In this document: piece by piece, positions 12,311 through 23,384 of the stretch
How positions within the stretch are numbered: position 1 is the stretch's first letter
Layout: each line of letters starts with the position of its first letter
Source: Citrus sinensis
Taxonomy: Eukaryota; Streptophyta; Magnoliopsida; Sapindales; Rutaceae
DNA: 64,000 bases
Direction: 5' to 3'
Assembly (NCBI RefSeq): GCF_022201045.2
Contig: NC_068559.1
Location: 28,403,501 to 28,467,500 of the forward strand
Position numbers and translations under genes: made by a program
The notes under the pieces: model-generated
Told to the model about the DNA's origin: nothing
Databases searched by the model: none
Seen by the model: only the letters and a program-made list of their open reading frames with translations

Positions 12311-13753
12311 TTATGCCACAGCAGGCATGTCCTTGAGCCATTTATCCAGTGGCTTACCAATGGAGTAAACAATGAACCCAATTTTCCTGAGCTTCTCCAC
12401 GTCGAGAATATTCCGACCATCGAAAACAAATGCAGGCTTCTGCATGTTGTTGTAAATTTTCTGGTAATCAAGATTTTTGAACTCATCCCACTCGGTCAGA
12501 ATGCAAACACCATGAGAATCCTTTGTTGCCTCATAAGCATCTGAGGCAACTATAACTTGATTGATTGTTGAAGGACTCGTGGGCTGAAGATGAATTGGAT
12601 GGTCCCAATCAAACTTATTCATTTGAAGATCCCTTTGAATGTGTTCCTCGGGAACCTGAGGATCATATATACTCAAGCGAGCCTTGTCACCCATCAACCC
12701 TTTACATACATCAATGGCAGGGGTCTCCCTGGTATCACCAGTGTCCTTCTTGAAAGCAAATCCTAAAATAGCAATCTTCTTGCCTGAAACAGTATTGAAC
12801 ATGGATGAAACCACACGGTTCACAAACCGGGTTTTCTGATAGTCATTCACCTTAATGACCTGCTTCCAGTAGTTTGCAACCTCAGGAAGGCCATTGCACT
12901 CACAAATATAAACCAAGTTCAGGATATCCTTCTGGAAACAAGATCCTCCAAATCCCACACTGGCATTCAAGAACTTGGGCCCGATTCTTGAGTCAAAACC
13001 AATAGCATGTGATACTTGAGAGACATCTGCACCGGTTGCCTCACAGAGTGCTGACATGGCATTGACAGAAGAAATTCTTTGCGCCAGGAAGGCATTGGCA
13101 GCAAGCTTTGAGACCTCAGCTGACCAGAGATTGGTGCATAAAATCCGATCCTCAGGAACCCAATGAGCATAAACATCTTTCAATGCTTTAATTGCCTTCA
13201 TGCCTTCCGGGGTTTCCCTACCACCAATAAGGACCCGATCAGGTTTAAAAAGGTCATTAATGGCAGTTCCCTCAGCAAGGAACTCTGGGTTGGACAAAAT
13301 TTGAAAGTTAATTCCTCTAGAATTATGCATCAAAATCTTTTCTATAGCCTCAGCTGTTTTGACAGGAACGGTTGATTTCTCGACCACTATTTTGTCAGAT
13401 TTCGAGACATCAGCAATCATACGTGCAGCACTCTCCCAATACGTCAGATCAGCAGCTTTCCCAGCTCCAAGACCTTGGGTTTTTGTTGGAGTGTTAACCG
13501 AAACAAAAACTATATTAGCCTCTCTAACATGTTTCTCCACATCAGTACTAAAGAAGAGGTTCTTTCCTCTGCACTGTTTCACCACTTCCTCCAGACCAGG
13601 TTCATAAATAGGAAGTTGATCACTATTCCAAGCATTGATCCGCGGCACAGAGATGTCAACAACAGCTACTTCAATAGAAGGGCATTTCAGCGCAATCACA
13701 GCCATTGTTGGCCCGCCGACATAACCAGCTCCAATACAACAGATCTTCACCAT
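12311..13753 (-). CDS. UGD: UDP-glucose 6-dehydrogenase
   Basis: Single-exon CDS of 480 residues, the usual plant UGD length. The cytosolic enzyme oxidises UDP-glucose twice with NAD+ to give UDP-glucuronate, the precursor of wall UDP-xylose, arabinose and galacturonate. The N-terminus has the Rossmann motif GAGYVGG (residues 8-14). [10 protein letters not shown] places the catalytic cysteine at residue 272, the position known in plant UGDs. [12 protein letters not shown] and the C-terminal DGRNILD are also typical. The ATG at 13753 starts directly at the conserved [13 protein letters not shown]. The CDS is uninterrupted, with a 5' UTR intron just upstream as in other plant UGD genes. No odd features. 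Confidence 0.98.
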   Translation of the reverse strand: MVKICCIGAGYVGGPTMAVIALKCPSIEVAVVDISVPRINAWNSDQLPIYEPGLEEVVKQCRGKNLFFSTDVEKHVREANIVFVSVNTPTKTQGLGAGKAADLTYWESAARMIADVSKSDKIVVEKSTVPVKTAEAIEKILMHNSRGINFQILSNPEFLAEGTAINDLFKPDRVLIGGRETPEGMKAIKALKDVYAHWVPEDRILCTNLWSAEVSKLAANAFLAQRISSVNAMSALCEATGADVSQVSHAIGFDSRIGPKFLNASVGFGGSCFQKDILNLVYICECNGLPEVANYWKQVIKVNDYQKTRFVNRVVSSMFNTVSGKKIAILGFAFKKDTGDTRETPAIDVCKGLMGDKARLSIYDPQVPEEHIQRDLQMNKFDWDHPIHLQPTSPSTINQVIVASDAYEATKDSHGVCILTEWDEFKNLDYQKIYNNMQKPAFVFDGRNILDVEKLRKIGFIVYSIGKPLDKWLKDMPAVA

Positions 13754-13763
13754 TTTTACAACG

Positions 13764-14170
13764 CTACAAAAAAGAAAAAAAATTACAACTCAAACAAAGT
13801 TATATATGTATGTATATTTTATGAAACTTGTACAATACGCAAAGACATGACACGTGGCCACAACAATTGATATCATAAGAGATCAACTGCTTTCAATCAG
13901 CAATCAATTGTACCGACGGTTCAGTGAAATTTTATCAATAATTTAATCAACCGAGAAAAAGAGTTATTTTTCCAATAAGAATTAGACCAAGAACTAATAT
14001 TTTATAATCAGATCCACGAACTGGGCATGTAAAATAGAACAAAATGTATGACAATGTAAACAACAGAAACAACAGCAGCGGATCTGCAATATGAAAATGA
14101 ACCCAAAAACAAAAACGAAAAAGAAATTAAAGAAAAAAAGAACTGCCCATTAAAGAATAGAAGAATTTAC
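13764..14170 (-). other. 5' UTR intron of UGD
   Basis: On the minus strand a GAAG/GTAAATTC donor at 14170 and a TTTTTTGTAG acceptor ending at 13764 bound a 407-bp intron that ends 10 bases before the UGD start codon. Plant UGD genes commonly have a leader intron at this place. Confidence 0.75.
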
Positions 14171-14290
14171 CTTCTGGGTCTGGTTCTTTCGATCTAAAAG
14201 AGAAGGAATTGAAGAGAGGTAGAGCGAATTCTTAAGTTTATAAGAAGCAGCCTATGCCGAGGAATGAGGAGATCTAAACGCTCATGCTTT

Positions 14291-14300
14291 GTTTATATAT
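14291..14300 (-). promoter_or_regulatory. TATA box of UGD
   Basis: TATATATAAA on the minus strand, about 120 bases upstream of the inferred leader-intron donor. This is a consistent position for the UGD core promoter. Confidence 0.5.
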
Positions 14301-15345
14301 ACCAATTAAATGCCCACCAATTTAGTTTCAAACATTTTTACATTTCAAATTCTTTTTCATTTTATGCTTTTAACACGTCTCCACTACGTCCCCACGCCAA
14401 ATTACGTAATAAATACACGGCACGCCCACTCACTAGCTTCCAGGTTCCAACTTTGCTATCATTGTATTATTTAATGGGGTATTTGTTAATTTATTATTTT
14501 TTTTTAAGGAATATTGCCATAATGCCCTGCACCGACAAAACAGAGATCCGACGGAATGAGCTTTCAAATTTCTCTCATTCATTTTCACAAAATTTTCTCT
14601 TATAATCTTTTTTTTTTTTTCTTAAAAAAATTATGCATTGCGTTTATGAGAGAAGAGAAGTAAATAGTAATACTATAGGAAGGCTTCAGTGGATGGGAAC
14701 GCGATAGTTGGAGGACTACAGGTACATAAAGCGAGAGATTTGAGTAATGTTTAAGTTATAGCAAAATATTAATAATAACAAATGGCAGTTAGGAATGAGA
14801 TGTACCGTATTATAAAATTATGTAACGAGGCATATTTAGAACATGTGGAAGGATTATTTAAAGACAGACGTGTGAGACACTAAAAGTTAGGAAATTTTAA
14901 TTGGAAGAATCAGTGGCAAAGTCGACAGGAAATTTTTTTCCTGAACACAAAGTCGATAAGAATTTGATTGGAAAGTTTACCCGAACTCGTAGGGACAGCT
15001 TCATGAACGCGATTCAGCAATCATGTGACCTTTTGCTGTTACTAAAGAAGATCCACAGCCTCAGGTTATTTTTATTTCTATTATGTACTTTCAACAAGAA
15101 TTTTTACAATAAAAAGGCACGTTAAAATAAGCGAGGAATAAATATAAAGACGAGCAGTAAATCTATTCTACTGCCACGAATTCCCAAATTATTTGAAGCG
15201 TTCAAAGGAAGGAAACATGGCAACAAATTGTCGCATATTACATTCATATACAACAACAAATGCTTTTCCGGAGGAAGAACAACGGTTGGAATACATTTTG
15301 AGATGATTCGAGCTTCTTTACAGACGGTCTGAATAAGCAAGCTAG
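14301..15345. other. UGD upstream region and 3' flank of the amidohydrolase gene
   Basis: No coding sequence is supportable. Short frames here have no family resemblance. The 3' UTR of the amidohydrolase gene probably occupies about 15100-15345. Confidence 0.4.
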
Positions 15346-18300
15346 TTAGAGGACATTCATCCTGTTTGGAATTGTAATGCCTGCTCTCTTCAGAAGTTCA
15401 TCAGAAGCTTGTCTTGCAGCTGAAATAATCTCCCTCTGTCTCACAAAATTTGCATTGGATAAGCCATGAATTTCATAAAGAGAAAGACAGGAACGTAATT
15501 GTATCATTTGGCATATTATCATTAGAGATAAAGATCTAAAAGCAGACAAGAGTGACTATTAGTGTACTTTGAGAACATCTAGTAATTGGTCCCAAGCTCT
15601 GAACGTTAAGTATGTGGGATTTAATACCACCCAAGCGCACAACCTCAAAAGTGGATGATGATTCATCTCATTATCTCCCATTCATACATTGCTAATCCAA
15701 ATTCTACCTCTAAGGCACACCAAATGGGAAAATTTACGAGGAGAGAGAGAGAGAGAGAGTAATACCTCATCAACAGTTAAGATTTTCTTATTCTTCATAA
15801 CCCACTGGCCATTGCACATTACAGAGACAACATTCTCAGTTCGCATGCAATATACAAGGCTGGTAATGCTGCAATCAGTAAATTTAAAAAAAGAAAAGAA
15901 AAAAAATGGATTGTTGGTTATATTGCTCATGATTAATCATCACAACTTCAAAAGTCTAAATACGACTCTTTATAACTCAGATCTAACACCCTTTTTTCCA
16001 CTTTTTGATACCCAGAATATAACTTAGATTACATCAAAAGCCCCATGATGTCAGAGAACATATTGCAATAAATAAATAAAATAACTGCATATACATGTCT
16101 CAAGGATTGTGTTCATACCGGTCATGAACAGGAACCATAGGCCAAGAAAAAGGATCGACCACAACCATGTCAGCCTACCATACAATTAACACAAATTTTA
16201 GTCTCCATCATTTGTCAGAAAGAGCATGCAGAAGGATATGACCCCACCATTTTCCAATAAAGAACTTATGTTTGTGCAGCAGGCAACAATTTAAAAAATA
16301 AACAAACTAAAATAAAAATCGCTCTTAAAGAGACAAAGAAGACTAATATAATCCAGCTCTCAAACCTTTTTCCCAGCCTCAAGTGACCCTATATCATTGT
16401 CCCAGAGAACTGATTTTGCACCATTTATTGTTGCCATTCTGAGCACCGTTTCAGCAGGGAGAGCTGCAGGATCAGTTGTTCCATTTGCAAACACTTCCCG
16501 TCCTTTGTTAATCAAAGAAGCTAAGTACATCTCATCAACTGCAAAAATGCAAATTCACATATCAAAATATTAAACAAGTACAAGATAAGTGTTCTTACAA
16601 CTATTGGAAAATTTTTGAACAACAATTTCTTCATTCTCACATGACTAAGTACTTTGAAACACCATTGCAGCTAAGTTATTCATTCTGCAAGCAGACACAA
16701 AGCAGTTGACAGTATCTCCACAAGAACTCTCACTTATTCTCCACATATATTTGCAAATTTTTACACATCAGTATTTTACCTTTTGTGGGTCTATGCTAGG
16801 ATTTTGGAAGGAAAAAAAAAAATTCCATGTGAAGTAAGCAAACCACCCTATGGATATAGTATTTCCAAATATGGAAGAAGTATGAGAATGAGAAACTAAA
16901 GCTTTAGAAGTAAAACGGACCAATGCTCATTCTATTATTTGATGGTGCCCCATCTGTTCCCAAGGAGACACAGATGTCAGCATGAAGCATCTCCTTTATT
17001 GGAGCAAAACCAAGCATACGCATTGCAGAAGCAGGACAGTGAGATACTTTGACCCCAGCCCTTGAGAGGAGACCAATCTGAAGATGAGAATCATCACATT
17101 TACCTAATCACTCTCATGGTTCATCACAATTATTGAGTAAAACATAACAGGCATCAAATGTTTAAGTAAAGATAACCTTGAAATCCTGTAACAACAATGA
17201 TTTTCAGTTGGTACGTACTATTTACTTCCAACAAGATAACTTCGTATTATTCTCTCAAAATAACTCACCATAATGGATTGCTGCTTAAAGGTTTATGTCC
17301 TAAAAGTAAAGGGATTGCATATATTAAATCAGTACAAATGCTACAAAATGCTTGTATTCAAAATATAATTGATAGCACTGACTCATGTAGGATAAAATAT
17401 GCGTATGAGCAGCTCTAAGTTAATACTCCAAAAGACTCTCCCAATGCTCAATATCTAAGAATAGTGCTCATAGTCTTCCCACAAGTAAATAAATAGCTGG
17501 GCTGTTCTCAAAATTTATTTCAAGCTCACTAGACAATCAAAAGTCTCCTATTAAAAATAAAGAAAAAGAGAAATCAAAAGTCAAACTTCAGTAATTCCTA
17601 TAAACATGTCATTGATATTCATTCACACCATCCAATTAACAAAAATAACCATAAAAGCTCCTTGAATTTTGTCAAAGCTGGTGCACAGCATACTTAAAAT
17701 TTCCAAAAGTACAGTTTACCTCAGTGTGGTTGACCCAAACTGTATGAGCCGAAAGCAAGTTGTTCTGCAGGAATTCTATCTTGTCCAAGAATGTAACAGT
17801 CCCGTGATCAACTTTTCGAGTATCCATCACAACTTGATTCTCGTAGGGTATCTCTGCAACATGCTGAACACAGGGAAAAGTGAGTTAATGTAACATCAGG
17901 TTCAGCTCAATTCATTAGGATTTAAAAACGAGTTTTCCATGTCTGAGGTTGAAAAAGAAAATTAAGTGAAGAAGGAAATTAGGATTTAATTCTGTTATTT
18001 TCATTTTCCTTGTCCATCTATTAGATCATTATCCACTAAGGCTTCCCTATGCTTCAGAAAAGATATTAGTGCAATATCATTATAAATTGTAATTCTATAG
18101 TACCACCTTCAGTCCTCATTGTATGGTGAAAGTTCAGATTCCATATGCTCACCTAGTCATGCAGGAATGCAATGTTGAACATTTTCTACTCCAACACAAG
18201 AATCTAGAATGCATCAGACCAGTTTTAAAAGACAAAAGATCCTCCTAAACATGTACCATCTTCATCTGCAATACACAAAGAGAGAGAGAGGGAGAGAGGG

Positions 18301-19654
18301 AGAGATTTTGGTACCATGTGGATTCCTGTTTTAAATTCTCTAGCCATGTCTCTTGTTTCAAGTAGCAAGCGATCAGTTGCATTCATGATTTGTCTAATTC
18401 CAAACCATATTCTGATGCGCCCATCGGCTGCATGATGGTGCTTCGCATAAAGCTCCTTTTGAGACTGTTCTTGAAGTGAGAAAATTAGTTTGAGTCATAT
18501 GAAGACTGGCTCAAATTTTAAAAGATTCTTCAATCAGTTTCAAATATTAAACAAAGGCAGATGGCACTCACTGATGAAACAAAATTAAAGGAAATGGAAG
18601 AGTCAGGCTGACTTCAAGTGATCAAATATAAACATACATTTGGATACACCAGTTAAAGAATAAACAATAACACAGTTATCGGCATTATAAAGAAAATGTA
18701 AATACAGAACAACCTGAATACAATCATCTGTAGTGCGAACAGCCCAAGATGCAGGTAAACCCTCCCCACAGTCCATGGTTGACTGGACTAAACATGCACG
18801 TAGACCCAGTAACTCAACCGCTTTAGCCATTTCACTTACATGCTGCCCTCCAGCTTCAGCAAAACACGTTACCTGATTACCAAAATCCACAGTCACCCAC
18901 TGCTTGCATAAAATAAACTCAAAAAGAAACTCTTTTTTTTTTCAAATAAAAATAAAAATCCTTACACCAGAGTGAATAAGTTCAATTCCGCACAGTAAAG
19001 TGGAGATGTAAGAATCCTCCTCAGTCATGTTAGATTCGTAAGGCCAAATTCGATCATGCAACCATGTCATCAAATCAACGTCATCAGCTATCCCCTTCGC
19101 CAGTTGTTGAGATGTGTGCACATGCGTGTTAACAAATCCTACTTACAACAATCATAACATGTCAAATTCATAAAATTAAGCACAATTTCCAACGGATTCA
19201 CATTAATAACAGCATCAACGTTATTTAATTAAATTGGACTTCTCTGATGTGGCAAGTGATACATGTTTTGTGTCAAATGAGTAGTAGCTACATCAGTTGG
19301 CAAATAAAATAAAAGTTCGTATACATTTTGGCGAAGGAGGTAATTCGTAACTTGGAGATTAATTGTATTGTATGTGCGCGCGCGCGCGTGTGTATGCGTG
19401 TGTGTGTAATGACCTGGAAGTAAGATTTGGCTTTGGAGATCGATGATTTGATCGGCCATTTGAGAGAATTGTTGGAGAATATCGGCAGATTGACCGATGG
19501 CTTTGATTCGGTCTTGTACGACGAAAACGCCGCCGTTTCGAAATACTCGGCTCTCTTTGTCCATTGTAACAATCACCGCGTTGTGAAGTATCATCGTTGA
19601 GCTTGAGCCTAAGCTTCCGCTGCTGCTGCCGCCGCCGCTACTGTTTGTCTCCAT
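15346..19654 (-). CDS. amidohydrolase, MTA/SAH deaminase-like (ATZ/TRZ family)
   Basis: Ten exons: 19414..19654, 18966..19138, 18714..18872, 18315..18464, 17720..17863, 16921..17077, 16366..16538, 16119..16174, 15766..15868, 15346..15435. All have GT-AG borders, all phases close, and the product is 481 residues. The fold is a metal-dependent amidohydrolase TIM barrel. The NTHVHTSQ motif supplies H86 and H88, HVAE supplies H242 and Glu245, SAHTVWV supplies H281, and LGTDGAPSNN supplies D331; these match the metal and catalytic set of MTA/SAH deaminases and TrzN-like enzymes. SHCPAS (302-307) is also typical. The probable reaction is hydrolytic deamination of a purine nucleoside or related base, but the plant substrate is unproven. 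There is no obvious targeting peptide, and the Gly/Ser-rich N-terminus is poorly constrained. Confidence 0.93.
15738..15759. repeat. (GA)n microsatellite in intron
   Basis: About 10-11 GA units in intron 9 of the amidohydrolase gene, a few bases from the GTATT donor of exon 9. Confidence 0.85.
19369..19408. repeat. alternating purine-pyrimidine tract (TG/CG)n
   Basis: Forty bases of strict pyrimidine-purine alternation including a (CG)n core, beginning 5 bases inside intron 1 of the amidohydrolase gene. Such sequence is prone to the Z-DNA conformation and to length polymorphism. Confidence 0.85.
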
Positions 19655-20084
19655 CTCTTGCTCGTCTATACTTTGACTGTGCTGTGCGGCTCATTCTTAA
19701 CTTTTTTGACCCTCTTTTTATCAAGAGCCACTCCGAATCCGATTGCGCGCGCCAATGCGTGGGTAGTTTGGTCATATCATATAGCACTTTACCTAGAATC
19801 ATGCTATTATTAAAGAAGGTGTTATTTTCAGTAAGGCATTGCAAGAGTGTTTGTTTTTGCCAAACAAACATCCTACATTTTTGCTGGTACAAACAAAACT
19901 GCACCGTTTTTTTACTGGGTCGATATAAGACAAAAAATGTGTTATAAAATATCTCACACCATGACCTTAATTCGAATTTAATATGTGATGAAAACGACGT
20001 CGACGCACCAAGGATAGAACTTGGGAGCATCGTCTATTAGTCAACACCGGTGCGCAATAAGAAGTCGTCTTCCGATAGAGGGAA
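19655..20084. other. amidohydrolase promoter region
   Basis: Upstream region of the amidohydrolase gene. No gene is seen; the short frames on both strands are not protein-like. Confidence 0.4.
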
Positions 20085-20093
20085 ATTTTCACG

Positions 20094-20510
20094 GGGGAAA
20101 TTATTATTTGTGTCCTCTAAATTTGTGTTTTTATTAATAAATACTATAATACTTTAAAAGTGTATAAATCGTCTACTTTAAATTGATAAAAGTTATATAT
20201 CGATCACTAAACCGTTGACTGTCTTTTGAAAGTTAACAGAATTATAGCAGATTGATGATTTTACCTTTGAAAATTATCACTTGTATGCTCTTAAAATTTC
20301 TTATTACCACTTATATATCTTTAAATTATCACTTGTATCATATGAAATATCATATTACCCCTCCGACGTCATCATATTTAAATAGCAACTAACGGTTTGG
20401 TAGACAGTAAATACATTTTATCAATTTAGTGTGGATGACTGATATACCCTGAAAGTGTTGTAGTAATTTTGATAATAAAGTAAATTAAGGGTATACAATT
20501 GATAATTATC
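20094..20510. mobile_element. MULE-type MITE with long inverted repeats
   Basis: 417-bp element flanked by a perfect 9-bp direct repeat ATTTTCACG (20085-20093 and 20511-20519), the duplication size of Mutator-like elements. The first and last roughly 130 bases are imperfect inverted repeats: the left reads TAAATTGATAAAAGTTATAT and the inverted right end reads TAAATTGATAAAATGTATTT in register, and both contain an AAACCGTT core. There is no coding capacity. It was found by eye, and the boundaries rest on the duplication. Confidence 0.85.
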
Positions 20511-20678
20511 ATTTTCACGGGACAAGCTCATCACTTTAATATATTTTTTTATGTGGATGGGTGAGATTTATAATTAAACTCATTTTTTTTTAAATATAAA
20601 ATTTTGTTAATCTCCTGCAAAAATTTTACTTTAGAACTCACTGCTTTGCTATATGGCAAGACAGGCTCATCACATGCA

Positions 20679-21225
20679 GGTTTTATTTGGAATTGAGGTG
20701 CTGTAACTTTTAAGTTATAATTGTTGTGAAAAAAGTTATAACTATGAAACACAAATTATTAATATATAGTAAATATAAATTTTAAATAATAATTTTGTCA
20801 AAATTATTAAAAATATAATAAATTTTTCATCATGTAAGTGAAAAATCATATCAACATATCTTTTAAGTTACAGTAGTTAGTGTTTACCAAACACTTTAGA
20901 GTGCGTTTGGGATTGAGGTGCTGTAGCTTTTAAGCTACAGCTGCTGTGAAAAAAAAGCTGTAATTATGAAGCAAAAGTTAATAATATATAGTAAATATAA
21001 ATTTTAAATAATAATTTTGATAAAATTATTAAAGATATAATAAATTTTCTATTATACAAGGGAAAAATCATATCAACATAGCTTAAAAACTACAGTAGCT
21101 AGTGTTTACTAAACACTTTAGTGCTGTAGCTTTTAAGCTACAGCTGCCCAATCTCAATCTCAAACGCACCCTTAATATTGTAGCTTTTAAGCCACAGTTG
21201 CCCAACTTCAATTCCAAACTCACCC
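20679..21225. mobile_element. Tourist-like MITE copy A, interrupted by copy B
   Basis: The outer, more diverged copy: its left part (about 20679-20898) and right part (21175-21225) match the left and right parts of the inner copy B, and B lies exactly between them. The ends read roughly TTTGGAATTGAGGTGCTG and, inverted, GGGTGAGTTTGGAATTG. The left terminus is degraded and no TTA duplication is clear around A itself. Confidence 0.75.
20899..21171. mobile_element. Tourist-like MITE copy B (inner)
   Basis: 273 bp, ends GAGTGCGTTTGGGATTGAG and, inverted, GGGTGCGTTTGAGATTGAG. It is flanked by TTA on both sides (20896-20898 and 21172-21174). Subterminal palindromes built on CTGTAGCTTTTAAGCTACAG occur near both ends. 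The interior is AT-rich and non-coding. It is inserted into copy A of the same family and is better preserved, so it is the younger insertion. Confidence 0.85.
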
Positions 21226-22847
21226 TCGACTTCCTATCTCATGTAATTTTTTCTCCATCTAATAGACCAATAGCTCATAATCAAACACCATCTTTTGCTA
21301 TCGTTTGGAAGTGTGTATTTTTCTTTTTAATAATTAAAATAACTAAACTTGAAAATAAGGGGTGGGAATTTTGTATGAACTAAATCGAATTGAAATTGGT
21401 CAAATGTCACGACTAGTTCAAAAAATTTAAAAATGAACTTAAAAGATACCTACCCCTATTTTAAATGCTTTTGGCTTATTTTTGTGAACAAGACTCAAAT
21501 AAATCTTTTAATTCTTTACCTTCTCAATATTTGAATTCGAGCGATTAATTAAATAAAATTATTTAACAATCATCCAACCAAATCTCCAGGTGGTTGTATC
21601 AATACTCTAATTGAATATATGTTATAACTAAAAAATATTTGATAACTTTAAATTCATATTTTATAATTTGCGTGTGCGTTCGTATTGGGGGGAAAAACTC
21701 TCTTATTTTATACGATATGAGAATTGAAAAATTAAGGAACATGGCAATGATCTGTCAACATAATTAGGGTATAAGAACCAATGGTGCCGATCCATGGATG
21801 GTGGATAGTAGCAACCAGACGATAATGAAGAGAGAAAAGGAAAAAAAAAATGTCAGGAAATGATGTAGTATTATCGTGAAAAGAATAATGGTTATTCCAA
21901 AGTCAACTTTGCTTAGTAGCTAGCATGCGCGCTAATGACGTCGTGAATTTTCTAAAATTTCTACAAGGCATGCCAATTCCTTCATTACATTTATACAACT
22001 TGTTTTCAATAGAATGATTGATTATTGCAAAGAAAGTTTCTGACCAAACACTAATCAAAGTATGGTAAAATCATTCAACTAGTTGTTTTTTATTGTTCAT
22101 AGATGGCTCTAATTACCCTTTGTGTTAACATATTCACAGGCCATCACATCCCACCTTTGCATCCAAATAATTAAGGTTAATTTTAAGTTATATACATTAC
22201 ATTAAAGTATTCTTTGATACAACTCAATTTTTAACTAATTAGATTTTTTTACTTGCGGCACCTTAAGTTTTCCGGTATCATATACTTATCATCTTAGAGG
22301 TCAATCACAAAAAATCAAAAGAATACAAGAAAAACTAGCTAGAGAATTTTCAAGGCTGAGTGGACGGTGAATAACTATCGTACAGAATAACAGCCCACTT
22401 ACCCACATCTTAATGAATACTAACCCATTGATCTTATCTTATGTGCTTTCAAATCAAATGTGATGCTAGCCCAAAACCTGAGAAAGGTATCAAATTAGAT
22501 GATACAATGCATACATAAATTTCAACATTTTAATTTGCAGCGTTTGAGTCCCAATCGCGATTCATGTACCACGCTTTTACCCACAACCATAGCTTATCTT
22601 CATTATGTTGATTAAAAAAAAAAAAAGAATAATACAAAACGGAAAGTAGAAGATAAACACACAATAGCAATGATAATTAATCTTACAAAGATATATAGCT
22701 TGGATATGTGTCCTGCGCTATATATATCTTCTGCTAATTCACACGCATAATATATTGTTATAGAAAAATAAGGCAGCTGCTGATGTGGTAGTGAGCGCGC
22801 GGGAGGGATTTGTTTGATCGGCGAGCTCTTGAATGCATGCATCGATT
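21226..22847. other. intergenic, no gene seen
   Basis: AT-rich spacer downstream of the SAUR gene. The SAUR 3' UTR probably reaches about 22600. Nothing else is recognised. Confidence 0.4.
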
Positions 22848-23384
22848 TCAGAAGTGGTTGATTGGAATCATTGGAGATGGGCTAAGGAGGCGATAACCTT
22901 TACCAAAGCCACATCCTGGTCGACGAATAAAATCATCTACTTTATTATGATCGTGATCGTGATCGTGATCGTGATCGTGATCATCCACTGCCAATAAAAC
23001 CCTGTAAAAAACATCGACTCTGCATGGAAGCACAAGAGGGCCTTCACTCTGAAACCCATATTCTGACTCAGCTTCTTCTAACAGCAGCTTGAAAAGTGGG
23101 TGGTTCACATACTCTGTCTTTATCACAAATCTTTGTTTCTGAGGACCCACGTACACCGAGAAGCAACCCTCCGGCGCCACTCGCCGTTTTAGCTTTTTTG
23201 ATCGTTTCTCCTCCTCCTCGTCCTCCTCCTCCTCCTCAAGTCTGGTGTCTATGCGTGGCCACGACTTGCTCTTCACCCTCAAAGCCGGCGCTGATCGCTT
23301 GCTGCTTCTGCCGATTGATTTGCATCTCTCCCATGTCTTTACTATCAAGTTCCCTTTCTTTCCTTTTAGCTTTAACGCGTCCAT
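22848..23384 (-). CDS. SAUR-like auxin-responsive protein with Asp-His repeat
   Basis: Intronless CDS of 178 residues from the ATG at 23384 (MDALKLKGKKG). In-frame codons upstream are open to 23459 but look like leader sequence, and the basic start MDALKLK is typical of long SAURs. The SAUR core spans about residues 67-135 (RRVAPEGCFSVYVG, then FVIKTEYVNHPLFKLLLEEA, then GPLVLPCRVDVFYRVL). SAURs regulate expansion growth, many by inhibiting PP2C.D phosphatases at the plasma membrane. An acidic run (EEEEEDEEEE) precedes the core, and an unusual (Asp-His) repeat encoded by GATCAC units at 22949-22984 follows it. A TATATATA motif near 23846 and a TTTCAG acceptor near 23461 suggest a leader intron. 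It belongs to the long SAUR group, with no orthologue assigned. Confidence 0.92.
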   Translation of the reverse strand: MDALKLKGKKGNLIVKTWERCKSIGRSSKRSAPALRVKSKSWPRIDTRLEEEEEDEEEEKRSKKLKRRVAPEGCFSVYVGPQKQRFVIKTEYVNHPLFKLLLEEAESEYGFQSEGPLVLPCRVDVFYRVLLAVDDHDHDHDHDHDHNKVDDFIRRPGCGFGKGYRLLSPSPMIPINHF

